A DNA stretch of 15,329 nucleotides from CAZFHZ01 sp964519015 (GCA_964519015.1 CAZFHZ010000078.1:1-15329), one strand, 5' to 3'. Counted from the first letter of the stretch, positions 6,127-13,091 are shown. The notes: generated by a model not told the origin, from the sequence alone. A program made the numbers and translations.

Positions 6127-8452
6127 GGAGTCCATGCCCGCAGCCCGTGACCCAGTCCGGCGCTCCACGCCACGATCCGGCGGGAGGTTCTCCCGTCTCC
6201 GCGCCGTCTTCGGACACACCGCTCGCTCCCTCTGGCGGTTCATCCGGTACGACAACCTGAAGGACTGGCTCCCCCGCCACTGGGGCTGGTCGCTGGTCCT
6301 CAAGACCGCGACGCTGAGCCTGGCCGCGGGCATGCTGGCCGCCCTCTTCCTCTACTGGCTCTCCCGCGACCTGCCCACCCCGAGCGAGCTGACCCGGATG
6401 GAGCAGGCCCGGGTCACCCATCTCTACGACCGCGATGGCAACGTCCTCAAGGAATTCTACGTCCAGCAGCGCGACTACGTGCCGATCGACCGAATCCCCC
6501 GACCCATGCGGGAGGCCGTCCTGGCCGTCGAGGACCAGGACTTCTACCAGCACTGGGGGATCAACCTGCGCCGGATCGCCGCGGCCATGCTGGGCAACCT
6601 GCGCAACCTGAGCATCGTCTCGGGCGCCAGCACCCTGACCCAGCAGCTCGCCCGCAACTACTTCGACAAGCGGATCGGCAGCAAGAAGACCATCGTCCGC
6701 AAGGTGCGCGAGCAGCTCACCGCCGTCGCCCTGGAGCGCAACTACTCCAAGGACGAGATCCTGGAGATGTACCTGAACGAGATGTACTTCGCCAACGGGG
6801 CGTACGGGATCCAGCAGGCGGCCCGCAACTACTTCGGCAAGAGCGTGGAAGAACTGGACTTCCCGGAGTGTGCCTTCCTGGCCGGCATCCTCCAGCTCCC
6901 CTACTACTTCTTCCGGAACCACGACGCCGCCCTGCGCCGGCGCAACCTGGTCCTGCAGCACTACATGGTCGCCTACGGCAGTCTCGACCAGGCCACCGCC
7001 GATACCCTGGCCGCAAGCCCGCTCGATTTCCAGGTCCGGGAGGAGAGCCGCGAGAAGGCCCCCTACTTCGTGGAGCATATCCGGCGGGAACTGGCCAGGC
7101 GCTACGGGGACGACCTGCTGCTGCGGGACGGCGCCAGCATCTCGAGCACCCTTAACTTGCGGATGCAGGAGATCGCCGAGAAGCATCTCTACGACATGCT
7201 GACGGCCAAGCAGGCCGAGTTCGAGAAATGGGTCGTCCAGCCGGTCCGGGAGGAGATCCTGCGCAACACCCCGGCCGGGACCGAGCCCGACACCTCGGCC
7301 GTGGAGGCGCTGCGCCAGCGCTACACCCTGCAGGGGGCCTTCATCGCCATGGACCCGGCCAACGGGGACGTGCTGGCCCTGATCGGCGGGCGGGACTTCA
7401 AGGAGAACGAGTGGAACAACGCCACCCAGGCCACCCGGCAGGCCGGTTCGGCGATCAAGCCCTTCCTCTATACCGCGGCGCTCGACAACGGCTACACCCC
7501 GGCCACCCGGGTGATGAACCAGCCGATCGTCATCCCGCAGCCCGACGGCACCCGCTGGACCCCGACCAACTACTACAACGAGGTGGGTGAGCCGCTCACC
7601 CTGAGGGTGGCCTTCAAGCGCTCGATCAACCTGGTCTCCGCCCGCCTCATCATGGGAGGCGGGCAAGGCCCGCACGGTGACATGAAGCCGGAAATCATGG
7701 TCCGCTACATGCGCCAGTTCGGTATCACCACCCCGGTGCGGCCCTACCCCTCGATCGCGGTGGGGGCGGCCGACGTCACCCTGCTCGAGATGGTCGGCGC
7801 CTTCTCCACCTTCGCCAACCTGGGGGTGCGGGTCGAGCCCCGCTTCATCCGCAGCGTGCGCGACCGCTTCGGGCGGGAGCTGGAGAGTACCCCGGTCAAG
7901 CGGATACCCGTGCTGGAACCGGCCCTGGCCTACATCATGGTCGACCTGATGAAGGGAGTGCTGAGCGAGGGGGGGACGGCCGGGCTGGCCCGGTCGGTCT
8001 ATGACTTCGACGCCCCGGCGGCCGGCAAGACGGGCACCACCAACGACTTCACCAACGCCTGGTTCCTCGGCTACACCCCCCGGCTGGTGGCCGGGGTGTG
8101 GATCGGCTTCGCCGAGCAGAACCTCTCGATGCAGATCCCGGGCGGTAAGACCCGGACCGGGGTGTCCGATCCCTCCGGGGCGGTCATGGCCATGCCGGTC
8201 TGGGCGCGTTTCATGCGGGACGTCTACCGGGAGATGGAGTTCCCCAAGGACGACTGGCGGATGCCCCCGGGGGTGGTCCAGGTCGAACTCTGCCGGACCA
8301 GCCCGACCACCGAGGAGCCCTATTTCAAGCTGGCCCTCCCCACCTGCCCCGAGCGCTTCACCGAACTCTTCCTGGAGCGTTACCAGCCGACCGAGAAGTG
8401 CACGGTCCACGACCCGGCCAACGTCCGGAGCTGGCGCATCCCCCCGGACTGA
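6125..8452 (+). CDS. Class A penicillin-binding protein (bifunctional transglycosylase/transpeptidase, PBP1A type)
   Basis: 775 residues. It polymerises lipid II into glycan strands and cross-links the stem peptides. A cytoplasmic basic N-terminus is followed by one membrane anchor (about 56-78). The GT51 domain (about 95-265) shows VEDQDFYQHWG with catalytic Glu136, and GASTLTQQLARN. The transpeptidase domain (about 365-660) shows all three motifs: SAIK with nucleophile Ser442 and Lys445, SIN (500-502), and KTG from Lys635. The roughly 115-residue tail contains Cys residues in CRTS, CPER and KCTVH, possibly for disulphides. Similar proteins are called mrcA or ponA. Start: ATG 6125 is the first in a short doublet; ATG 6134 is equally possible. 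It converges on the flavin oxidoreductase gene with 9 bases between stops. Confidence 0.95.
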   Translation: MESMPAARDPVRRSTPRSGGRFSRLRAVFGHTARSLWRFIRYDNLKDWLPRHWGWSLVLKTATLSLAAGMLAALFLYWLSRDLPTPSELTRMEQARVTHLYDRDGNVLKEFYVQQRDYVPIDRIPRPMREAVLAVEDQDFYQHWGINLRRIAAAMLGNLRNLSIVSGASTLTQQLARNYFDKRIGSKKTIVRKVREQLTAVALERNYSKDEILEMYLNEMYFANGAYGIQQAARNYFGKSVEELDFPECAFLAGILQLPYYFFRNHDAALRRRNLVLQHYMVAYGSLDQATADTLAASPLDFQVREESREKAPYFVEHIRRELARRYGDDLLLRDGASISSTLNLRMQEIAEKHLYDMLTAKQAEFEKWVVQPVREEILRNTPAGTEPDTSAVEALRQRYTLQGAFIAMDPANGDVLALIGGRDFKENEWNNATQATRQAGSAIKPFLYTAALDNGYTPATRVMNQPIVIPQPDGTRWTPTNYYNEVGEPLTLRVAFKRSINLVSARLIMGGGQGPHGDMKPEIMVRYMRQFGITTPVRPYPSIAVGAADVTLLEMVGAFSTFANLGVRVEPRFIRSVRDRFGRELESTPVKRIPVLEPALAYIMVDLMKGVLSEGGTAGLARSVYDFDAPAAGKTGTTNDFTNAWFLGYTPRLVAGVWIGFAEQNLSMQIPGGKTRTGVSDPSGAVMAMPVWARFMRDVYREMEFPKDDWRMPPGVVQVELCRTSPTTEEPYFKLALPTCPERFTELFLERYQPTEKCTVHDPANVRSWRIPPD

Positions 8453-8461
8453 ACGCCCCGC

Positions 8462-9598
8462 TCAACCCACCGCCGGTCCGCTCGCTTCCGCCTCCGCCAC
8501 CCGCTCCCGCTCGAGGGCCAGGCTCTCGCAGCGCAACGGGCGGTCCTTGTAGAGGGCGCACCGGTTGCAGGAGCGGCAGTCGGCCGGGGTCTGCCGGCCG
8601 TCGAGCCACTCCAGCGGGAGCCGGGGTTCGCGGATGAGCGGCCGGCCGAGTGCGACCAGGTCCACATCACCGCTCGCAATGAGGTCCTGGACGGTCTCGG
8701 GTGACTTGATCCCCCCCACCAGGATGAGCGGGATATCGAGGGCGACCCGGGCGGCCCGGGCCAGGGGACGGAAGTAGGCCTCCTGCCGGCCCGGCTCGAT
8801 CTCCTTGCGGGCCGCCCCCTTGGCGGAATCGACCATGCCGCCGCTGACCTCGAGGGCGTCGATGCCCGCCGCACCGGCGGCCGCAGCCGCGGCCAGGGCC
8901 TCCTCCAGGGGGATCCCGCCCGGTACACAGTCATCCAGGTTCATCTTGAGCAGCAGCGGGTAATCGGGCCCGAGCGCGGCCCGGATCCCCCGGACCACCT
9001 CGAGCAGGAAGCGGCGCCGGCGCTGGGGATCCCCTCCCCACTCGTCCTCCCGCCGGTTGGTCGCCGGGGAGAGGAACTGGCTGATCAGGTACCCGTGGGC
9101 GGCGTGGATCTGGACGGTGTCGAAGCCGGCCTCCCGGGCCCGGCCCGCGGCCCGGACGAAGTCGGCGACCAGGGCGAGGATCTCATCCCCGGCCAGTTCC
9201 CGGGGAACCACCCCGGTCTTGAGGACTTCGATCGGCGAAGGGGCCACCGGGGTGGTCTCGATCACCACCGGCCGGCACTGTCGTCCCCCGTGGTTGACCT
9301 GGAGACAGGCCCGGGCCCCGCGGCGCTGGATCTGCTGGGCGACCAACCGCAACCGGGGGATCTGGTCGTCCCGGTCGAGTCCCGTCTCGTTGTCGGTCAG
9401 CCGACCGTCCCGTCGGACATAGCCGTGCCCCAGGATGATCAGTCCCGAACCTCCCCGGGCCAGGCCGTCCACATAGGCGAGCAGGTCGTGCCCCACCCGT
9501 CCCTGGAGGTCCGCCATACGCTCCCCACAGGCGGCCCGCACGATGCGGTTCGGCAGGGTCAGGGAGCCAACGGCGAACGGTTCAAATGGCGTGGGCAT
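8462..9598 (-). CDS. NADH:flavin oxidoreductase, Old Yellow Enzyme family
   Basis: 378 residues, a single TIM-barrel flavoprotein that would bind FMN and reduce activated C=C bonds with NAD(P)H in the cytosol. Family motifs in order: LPNRIVRAAC near the N-terminus, LQVNHGGRQ (99-107), IHAAHGYLISQF (164-175) with the substrate-binding His165/His168 and Tyr170, NRREDEWGGD, then the phosphate-binding LVGGIKSP (293-300) and LVALGRPLIREP. After the barrel lies CRSCNRCALYKDRPLRC with Cys341, 344, 347 and 357. This resembles the iron-sulphur motif of 2,4-dienoyl-CoA reductase-type members but is shorter, and the second NAD/FAD domain of those enzymes is absent. ATG 9598 has GGAGG upstream and overlaps the end of deoC by 17 bases, so translation is probably coupled. 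Substrate not predictable. Confidence 0.93.
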   Translation of the reverse strand: MPTPFEPFAVGSLTLPNRIVRAACGERMADLQGRVGHDLLAYVDGLARGGSGLIILGHGYVRRDGRLTDNETGLDRDDQIPRLRLVAQQIQRRGARACLQVNHGGRQCRPVVIETTPVAPSPIEVLKTGVVPRELAGDEILALVADFVRAAGRAREAGFDTVQIHAAHGYLISQFLSPATNRREDEWGGDPQRRRRFLLEVVRGIRAALGPDYPLLLKMNLDDCVPGGIPLEEALAAAAAAGAAGIDALEVSGGMVDSAKGAARKEIEPGRQEAYFRPLARAARVALDIPLILVGGIKSPETVQDLIASGDVDLVALGRPLIREPRLPLEWLDGRQTPADCRSCNRCALYKDRPLRCESLALERERVAEAEASGPAVG

Positions 9599-10280
9599 CC
9601 TGTCTTTCCTCCCAGGCTCGGGCGATCGAAGCACCCGCTGAGGTGCCGAGCCGGTCGGCGCCGGCCGCCACCAGGGCGAGGGCCTGCTCCAGGGTGCGGA
9701 TCCCGGCCGAGGCCTTGACCCGGAGTACGGGGGGAGCGAGCCGTTTCAACCGAACGGTCTCCTCCGGGGTGGCCCCCCCACCGGTGAACCCGGTGGTGGT
9801 CTTGACGAAATCGGCACCCCCCTCCGCGATCAGACGGCAGGCCTGGGCGAGCCGGGCATCGTCGAGCAGATGGGTCTCCACAATCACCTTCAGGAGCAGG
9901 GAGGGATGTGTCTCCCGGCCGGCGGTAGCGACAGCGGCTATCTCTTCGACGACCCAACTCTCCTCTCCGGAGCGGAGGGCACCGGTGGAGAGCACCATGT
10001 CGATCTCCTCGGCCCCTTCGCCGGTCAGGGCCCGGGCGGCGGCCGCCAGGGTAGCGGGGAGTTCGTGGGCCAGCGGGAATCCCGCCACCGAGCAGGTCGC
10101 CACCCCCGTCCCTTCCAGCCGGCGCCGGACCAGACTCACCCAGCGGGGGAGCACCACCACCGCCGCCAGACCGTGCCGGGCGGCCTCGTCGGCCAGCATC
10201 AGGATCTCGTCCCGTCCGGCTTCCGGTTTCAGCAGAGTATGGTCGATACGGGCGGGCAGCGATAGGGATGCGGCAACCAT
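9582..10280 (-). CDS. deoC: Deoxyribose-phosphate aldolase
   Basis: 232 residues, usual size for the short bacterial type. It splits 2-deoxyribose-5-phosphate into glyceraldehyde-3-phosphate and acetaldehyde in deoxynucleoside breakdown. Visible: RIDHTLLKP at the N-terminus, Asp94 in EEIDMVLSTGAL, Schiff-base Lys160 in DFVKTTTGF, proton-relay Lys189 in RVKASAGIRT, and the phosphate-site GADRLGTSAG near the end. ATG 10280 is chosen because the family's N-terminus begins there; it lacks a Shine-Dalgarno and a promoter ends 6 bases before it. A GTG at 10313 would add 11 residues that do not look like the family. It lies 55 bases behind the hybrid kinase gene and overlaps the oxidoreductase downstream. 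Confidence 0.96.
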   Translation of the reverse strand: MVAASLSLPARIDHTLLKPEAGRDEILMLADEAARHGLAAVVVLPRWVSLVRRRLEGTGVATCSVAGFPLAHELPATLAAAARALTGEGAEEIDMVLSTGALRSGEESWVVEEIAAVATAGRETHPSLLLKVIVETHLLDDARLAQACRLIAEGGADFVKTTTGFTGGGATPEETVRLKRLAPPVLRVKASAGIRTLEQALALVAAGADRLGTSAGASIARAWEERQDAHAI

Positions 10281-10286
10281 GGCCTC

Positions 10287-10315
10287 GATATACCACCCCG
10301 GGCGATGGGGCACAA
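10287..10315 (-). promoter_or_regulatory. Probable deoC promoter giving a leaderless mRNA
   Basis: On the minus strand TTGTGC (10315-10310) and TATATC (10292-10287) are 17 bases apart. Only 6 bases (GAGGCC) separate the -10 from the deoC ATG, so the predicted first base of the mRNA is the A of that ATG. A -10 of TANNNT type at this distance with no Shine-Dalgarno is the usual picture of leaderless genes. Confidence 0.5.
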
Positions 10316-10326
10316 CCGGGGAGCGA

Positions 10327-10345
10327 CGCCCCCGCTCAGGGGGCG
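10327..10345 (-). terminator. Hairpin over the stop codon of the hybrid kinase gene
   Basis: A perfect 7-bp stem CGCCCCC (10327-10333) / GGGGGCG (10339-10345) with a 5-base loop spans the kinase stop codon. No T-tract follows, so it is not a standard intrinsic terminator. It could still slow or end transcription before the deoC promoter. Confidence 0.3.
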
Positions 10346-11892
10346 GGAGGAGGGGCGGTGTCCTGGTCGAGCAGGCGCCGGACTTCGGCCGTCAGGTGCG
10401 GGATCTCATACGGTTTATTGACGAAAGCGTCGACCTCGGTGCCGAGCAGGCTCTCGACCCGCGAGGAGGGATGGAAACCGCTGGAGAGGATGACCTTGAT
10501 CGCGGGATCCCGCTGTCGCAGCGCCCGGATCGTCTCCAGCCCGCTCATGCCGGGCATCGCCATGTCCAGGATGGCGAGCGGGATGGGTTCCGGGCTGGCC
10601 TGATGGGCCTTCAGGGCCTCCTCCCCCGAGGCGGCGGTGACGACCCGATAACCGTGCAGGGAGAGGATCTCGCAGCCCAGCTCCAGCAGGAGCGGTTCGT
10701 CGTCGACCATCAGAATCGTCTCGGTGCCGAGCGGCACCCGCGGCTCCTGCTCAGGCCCGCGCGGCTCAACCCGGAACACGCTCGGTTGGGCGGCCAGGTA
10801 GACCTTGATGGAGGTTCCCAGGCCCGGTTCGGAATAGACGGTGACCGCACCCCCCTGGTCGCGGGCCATCGAATACGCGGTCGAGAGCCCCAATCCCGTC
10901 CCCCCCTCCTTGGTGGTGAAGAAGGGGTCGAATACACGCTCGGCGATCTCGGGGGGGATGCCGGGACCCTCGTCGGTCACCGAGAGGAGGACGTAGTGCC
11001 CCGGTGACAGGTCACCCGTGCGGGGGGCAAGACTGCTCCGGTCGACGTTGCGGGTGGCGATGACGATCCGGCCGCGGCCCGTCATGGCCTCCTGGGCGTT
11101 GATGCAGAGGTTGACCAGGGTGTGCAGGATGCGGGCCGGGTCGGCCGTCACCGTCCAGATCCGCTCCTCCAGGTCGAGCTCGAGCCGGATGTCCTCGGCC
11201 AGGACCCGCACCAGCAGGGTCCGGGCCTCAGCCACGATGGCGGTCACACTCAGCGGCAGGGGAGCGAGCGGTCGGTTCCGGGCCAGGGTGAGGAGCTGAG
11301 CCGCCAGCTGGGCGGCGCTGAGCGCCGTCCGCTCGATGGTGTCGAGGGGACCGCGCATCCGGCTCTCGGTGGGGACCTCACGTTTCAGCAGATGGACACT
11401 TCCCAGGATGGCGGTGAGGATGTTGTTGATGTCGTGGGCGACGCTGCTGGCCAGGCTGCCCACGCTCTCCATGCGCTGGGCTTGGCCGAGCTGTCGCTTG
11501 AGCCGCTCCGACTCGGTTACATCCTCGAGCAGGAGAGCGGAGCGAACATCCGCCGCCCCGTTCCCGCTCAGCGGGATGCCGCGAACCCGCACGATCCGTT
11601 CGCGGGCGGGATCGCCGCTGCCCAGGGTGCGGAGGAGGTCGGTCGGCCGGCCGTCCTGGAGCGCGTTCCGGTCTTCCGAGAGGGGGAGGAGCCTCTCCAG
11701 GCCCGAGAGGTTCTCCGGTGGGGAGATGCCGTTGCGTCGCAGCAGACGGTCGAGCGCCGCGTTCCGGTAGTGGAACCGGCCCTCCGGATCGATCAGGGCC
11801 AGCCCCAGTGGCAACCGATCGAGGACTCCCTGGATGGGGTGCACGTCGAGCTCCTCCCCGGTGGGCACGCGATACCCAGGGCCAGTGCTCAC
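10336..11892 (-). CDS. Soluble hybrid sensor histidine kinase (PAS-HisKA-HATPase-REC)
   Basis: 518 residues, no membrane segment, so it should sense a cytosolic signal. A PAS-like domain (about 15-130: VLDRLPLGLALIDPEGRFHYRNAAL...LLLEDVTE) comes first. The HisKA box VAHDINN has phospho-accepting His153. The ATPase domain has the N box NLCINAQEAM (261-270), DEGPGIP (307-313) and FDPFFTTKEGGTGLGLS (321-337). A receiver (about 392-510) has the acidic pair Asp397/Asp398, phosphoacceptor Asp443 in ILDMAMPGMSG, and Lys493. This layout is common in kinases that phosphorylate their own receiver or relay onward; no HPt partner is in the window. GTG 11892 is preferred because GGAG stands 8 bases before it; ATG 11910 (524 residues) has GAGGG only one base away. 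A still longer frame would run through the tRNA gene. Confidence 0.9.
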   Translation of the reverse strand: MSTGPGYRVPTGEELDVHPIQGVLDRLPLGLALIDPEGRFHYRNAALDRLLRRNGISPPENLSGLERLLPLSEDRNALQDGRPTDLLRTLGSGDPARERIVRVRGIPLSGNGAADVRSALLLEDVTESERLKRQLGQAQRMESVGSLASSVAHDINNILTAILGSVHLLKREVPTESRMRGPLDTIERTALSAAQLAAQLLTLARNRPLAPLPLSVTAIVAEARTLLVRVLAEDIRLELDLEERIWTVTADPARILHTLVNLCINAQEAMTGRGRIVIATRNVDRSSLAPRTGDLSPGHYVLLSVTDEGPGIPPEIAERVFDPFFTTKEGGTGLGLSTAYSMARDQGGAVTVYSEPGLGTSIKVYLAAQPSVFRVEPRGPEQEPRVPLGTETILMVDDEPLLLELGCEILSLHGYRVVTAASGEEALKAHQASPEPIPLAILDMAMPGMSGLETIRALRQRDPAIKVILSSGFHPSSRVESLLGTEVDAFVNKPYEIPHLTAEVRRLLDQDTAPPPAP

Positions 11893-11914
11893 GGTCCCGT
11901 CTCCCCTCATCCCT

Positions 11915-11934
11915 CTCGTGCGCCCTCGTGCGCC
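11915..11934. repeat. Perfect tandem 10-bp repeat upstream of the hybrid kinase
   Basis: The unit ctcgtgcgcc occurs twice with no gap (11915-11924, 11925-11934). One unit equals one helical turn, so a repeated contact on one DNA face is possible. It lies 23-42 bases before the chosen kinase start. Confidence 0.6.
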
Positions 11935-11952
11935 CGGACCGCAGAGGTCCGG
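11934..11952. promoter_or_regulatory. Inverted repeat between the hybrid kinase and tRNA-Leu
   Basis: A 7-bp perfect dyad, ccggacc / ggtccgg, with a 5-base centre (gcaga) abuts the tandem 10-bp repeat. It lies between the two divergent genes and may be an operator, or a hairpin in the kinase 5' leader. No known factor is recognised. Confidence 0.35.
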
Positions 11953-11976
11953 TCGGCTGCCGATCCGGCACCGGGC

Positions 11977-12005
11977 TTCCACTGGGCACCCGATGCCCCT
12001 ATATT
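11977..12005 (+). promoter_or_regulatory. Promoter of tRNA-Leu
   Basis: The -10 TATATT (12000-12005) matches the consensus at 5 of 6 bases, and the expected start near 12012 is 11 bases before the tRNA. The -35 region is poor (TTCCAC at 17-base spacing). A small dyad gggca / tgccc (11984-11998) lies between the two boxes. Confidence 0.5.
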
Positions 12006-12022
12006 CGGTCTGACCCTTCCGT

Positions 12023-12109
12023 GCCGGAGTGGCGGAATTGGCAGACGCAGGGGACTCAAAATCCCCCGGTGGCAACACCATGCCGGTTCGAGTCCGGCCT
12101 CCGGCACCA
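12023..12109 (+). tRNA. tRNA-Leu (anticodon CAA)
   Basis: 87 bases including an encoded CCA. The acceptor stem is GCCGGAG (12023-12029) / CTCCGGC (12099-12105) with discriminator A. The anticodon stem GGGGA / TCCCC encloses CTCAAAA, giving anticodon CAA at 12057-12059, which reads UUG. The long variable arm (12067-12081) is that of a class II tRNA. The T arm is GCCGG-TTCGAGT-CCGGC (12082-12098). All stems pair without defects. Confidence 0.97.
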
Positions 12110-12129
12110 TCTTCCCGATACGACCGTGC

Positions 12130-12152
12130 GCCGCTCGCCCCGGGCGGGCGGC
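12130..12152. terminator. GC-rich hairpin between convergent tRNA-Leu and the pseudo-kinase unit
   Basis: A 9-bp stem with one T-G wobble (12130-12138 with 12144-12152) lies 21 bases after the tRNA. It is placed to stop transcription from both sides, but neither strand has a T-tract, so it is at best a non-canonical terminator. Nothing else is recognised in 12110-12216. Confidence 0.3.
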
Positions 12153-12216
12153 CGACCGGCGGTTGAGGTGACGACCCTGCCGTGCGGACACTCCATCCTC
12201 GACAGGGGGGTAACGG

Positions 12217-12450
12217 CTATAAGGCAGTCTCCGCGATGAAACGATGCAGGGCCGTCACCTCACCGAGGATCTTCTCCCCTTCCCGCCGCCGGGGGTCCTC
12301 CGGAGGCAATTCGAGGAGCAGACCCGCATAACCGCCTATCACCTGAAGCTCTCCCACCACACCGCTCAGCAGATCCTGCCGCTGTCGGCAACGTATCCGC
12401 TCCGGCGGGGCCACTTCTCCCGCCAACCGGGCTCCGGGAGACCTTCTCAT
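12217..12450 (-). CDS. Small protein resembling a kinase dimerisation (DHp) hairpin without the phospho-His
   Basis: 77 residues, too short and degenerate for a confident family call. Residues about 24-76 look like the two helices of a HisKA/DHp domain: LLSGVVGELQVIGGYAGLLLEL, a PPEDP turn, then RREGEKILGEVTALHRFI. Compared with the kinase at the right edge (LLKTNYEDP...VTRLTRLV), the EDP turn and the VTxLxR pattern are shared. Where kinases have HE.. plus the TPL/NPL turn, this protein has GEL and lacks the turn, so the phosphoacceptor His is missing. No ATPase domain follows. The start is ATG 12450, overlapping the preceding stop as ATGA, so translation is coupled. A plausible role is binding a receiver or a kinase without chemistry. 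Both the homology and the role are inference. Confidence 0.65.
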   Translation of the reverse strand: MRRSPGARLAGEVAPPERIRCRQRQDLLSGVVGELQVIGGYAGLLLELPPEDPRRREGEKILGEVTALHRFIAETAL

Positions 12451-12965
12451 GCGAACGCCAGCATCGCCTGCCGGCGCAACCGGCACTTCTGGTTGCTGCG
12501 CAGCTGGAAGGAGGTCGGGTCGAGCGGACGCGTACTGCCCCGGATCGCGCTGTCGACCGACTGATAGAGGTCGGTCAGGCTGAAGGGCTTCTCCAGGAAA
12601 TCAACCACTCCCAGTTCGGCTACCTGGCGGACCAGTTCATGGTCCCCGGAATCGGACACGACCACCACCTTGGAGCCGGCCAGGTGTTCCCGGACCCGGC
12701 GCAGCAGGGTGAGCGCGCTCATGTCGGGGACCTGGAGTCCGACCAGGGCGATGGAGACCGCCCCGGAGGCCAGGACCTCGAGCGCTCCCCGACCGTGACG
12801 GGCTCCGATCACCGGGAGGGCCGGACCGAGCGCATCCAGGATCACCTGGTGGAGGGCTTCATCCGACTCCACAACGAGGATCCGCCCACGGCGCGGCACA
12901 GCGGCGATCGGGGCCGTGGCCTGGAACGTGGCCAGGCCGGGCATCATCCAGACGGGCAGGACCAT
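12447..12965 (-). CDS. Pseudo-receiver protein (phosphoacceptor Asp replaced by Gly)
   Basis: 172 residues. Residues about 27-143 follow the response-regulator receiver fold: RILVVESDEALH for strand 1 with the acidic site, SIALVGLQVPDMSALTLLRRV for strand 3, KVVVVSDSG for strand 4 and DFLEKPFSLTDL with the conserved Lys127. In a normal receiver strand 3 ends in LLD..MPG; here Gly76 stands at the Asp position, and the acidic pair is reduced to Glu33-Ser-Asp35. It should not be phosphorylated in the usual way. There is no DNA-binding domain; the roughly 25-residue tail is basic. ATG 12965 has AGGAGG 8 bases upstream; the GTG at 13013 would lie before the predicted transcript start. It follows a sigma54-type promoter and overlaps the 77-residue gene by 4 bases. 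Confidence 0.85.
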   Translation of the reverse strand: MVLPVWMMPGLATFQATAPIAAVPRRGRILVVESDEALHQVILDALGPALPVIGARHGRGALEVLASGAVSIALVGLQVPDMSALTLLRRVREHLAGSKVVVVSDSGDHELVRQVAELGVVDFLEKPFSLTDLYQSVDSAIRGSTRPLDPTSFQLRSNQKCRLRRQAMLAFA

Positions 12966-13016
12966 CAGGGTCTCCTCCTGCGGCCAACGTGGCGTCAGCG
13001 TACCCGGCCTCACTAC

Positions 13017-13030
13017 GCAATCCCTGTGCC
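13017..13030 (-). promoter_or_regulatory. Sigma54 (-24/-12) promoter of the pseudo-receiver unit
   Basis: On the minus strand GGCAC-AGGGA-TTGC matches the core of TGGCAC-N5-TTGC at all nine core bases, with the required 10 bases between GG and GC. The flanking bases are C before GGCAC and G after TTGC instead of T and A/T. Transcription should start near 13006, about 40 bases before the pseudo-receiver ATG. A sigma54 activator gene lies directly upstream. Confidence 0.75.
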
Positions 13031-13091
13031 GTAGCCGGCAGGCTTCACCGTGCGGTAATGGGGTATCCGATGTAACCTAAGCCAGGACAAA

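Noticed and set aside
6026..8410. 794-residue open frame antisense to the PBP gene
   Set aside because: Composition (rich in Gly, His, Val, Asp) is typical of the antisense frame of a GC-rich gene, while the plus strand encodes a complete PBP with all catalytic motifs.
11893..12081. N-terminal extension of the hybrid kinase through the tRNA-Leu gene
   Set aside because: The extension would be antisense to a complete tRNA and has no domain; an internal GTG with a good ribosome site starts just before the PAS domain.
12966..13013. GTG start of the pseudo-receiver at 13013
   Set aside because: It would lie upstream of the predicted sigma54 transcript start near 13006; the ATG at 12965 has AGGAGG 8 bases upstream.
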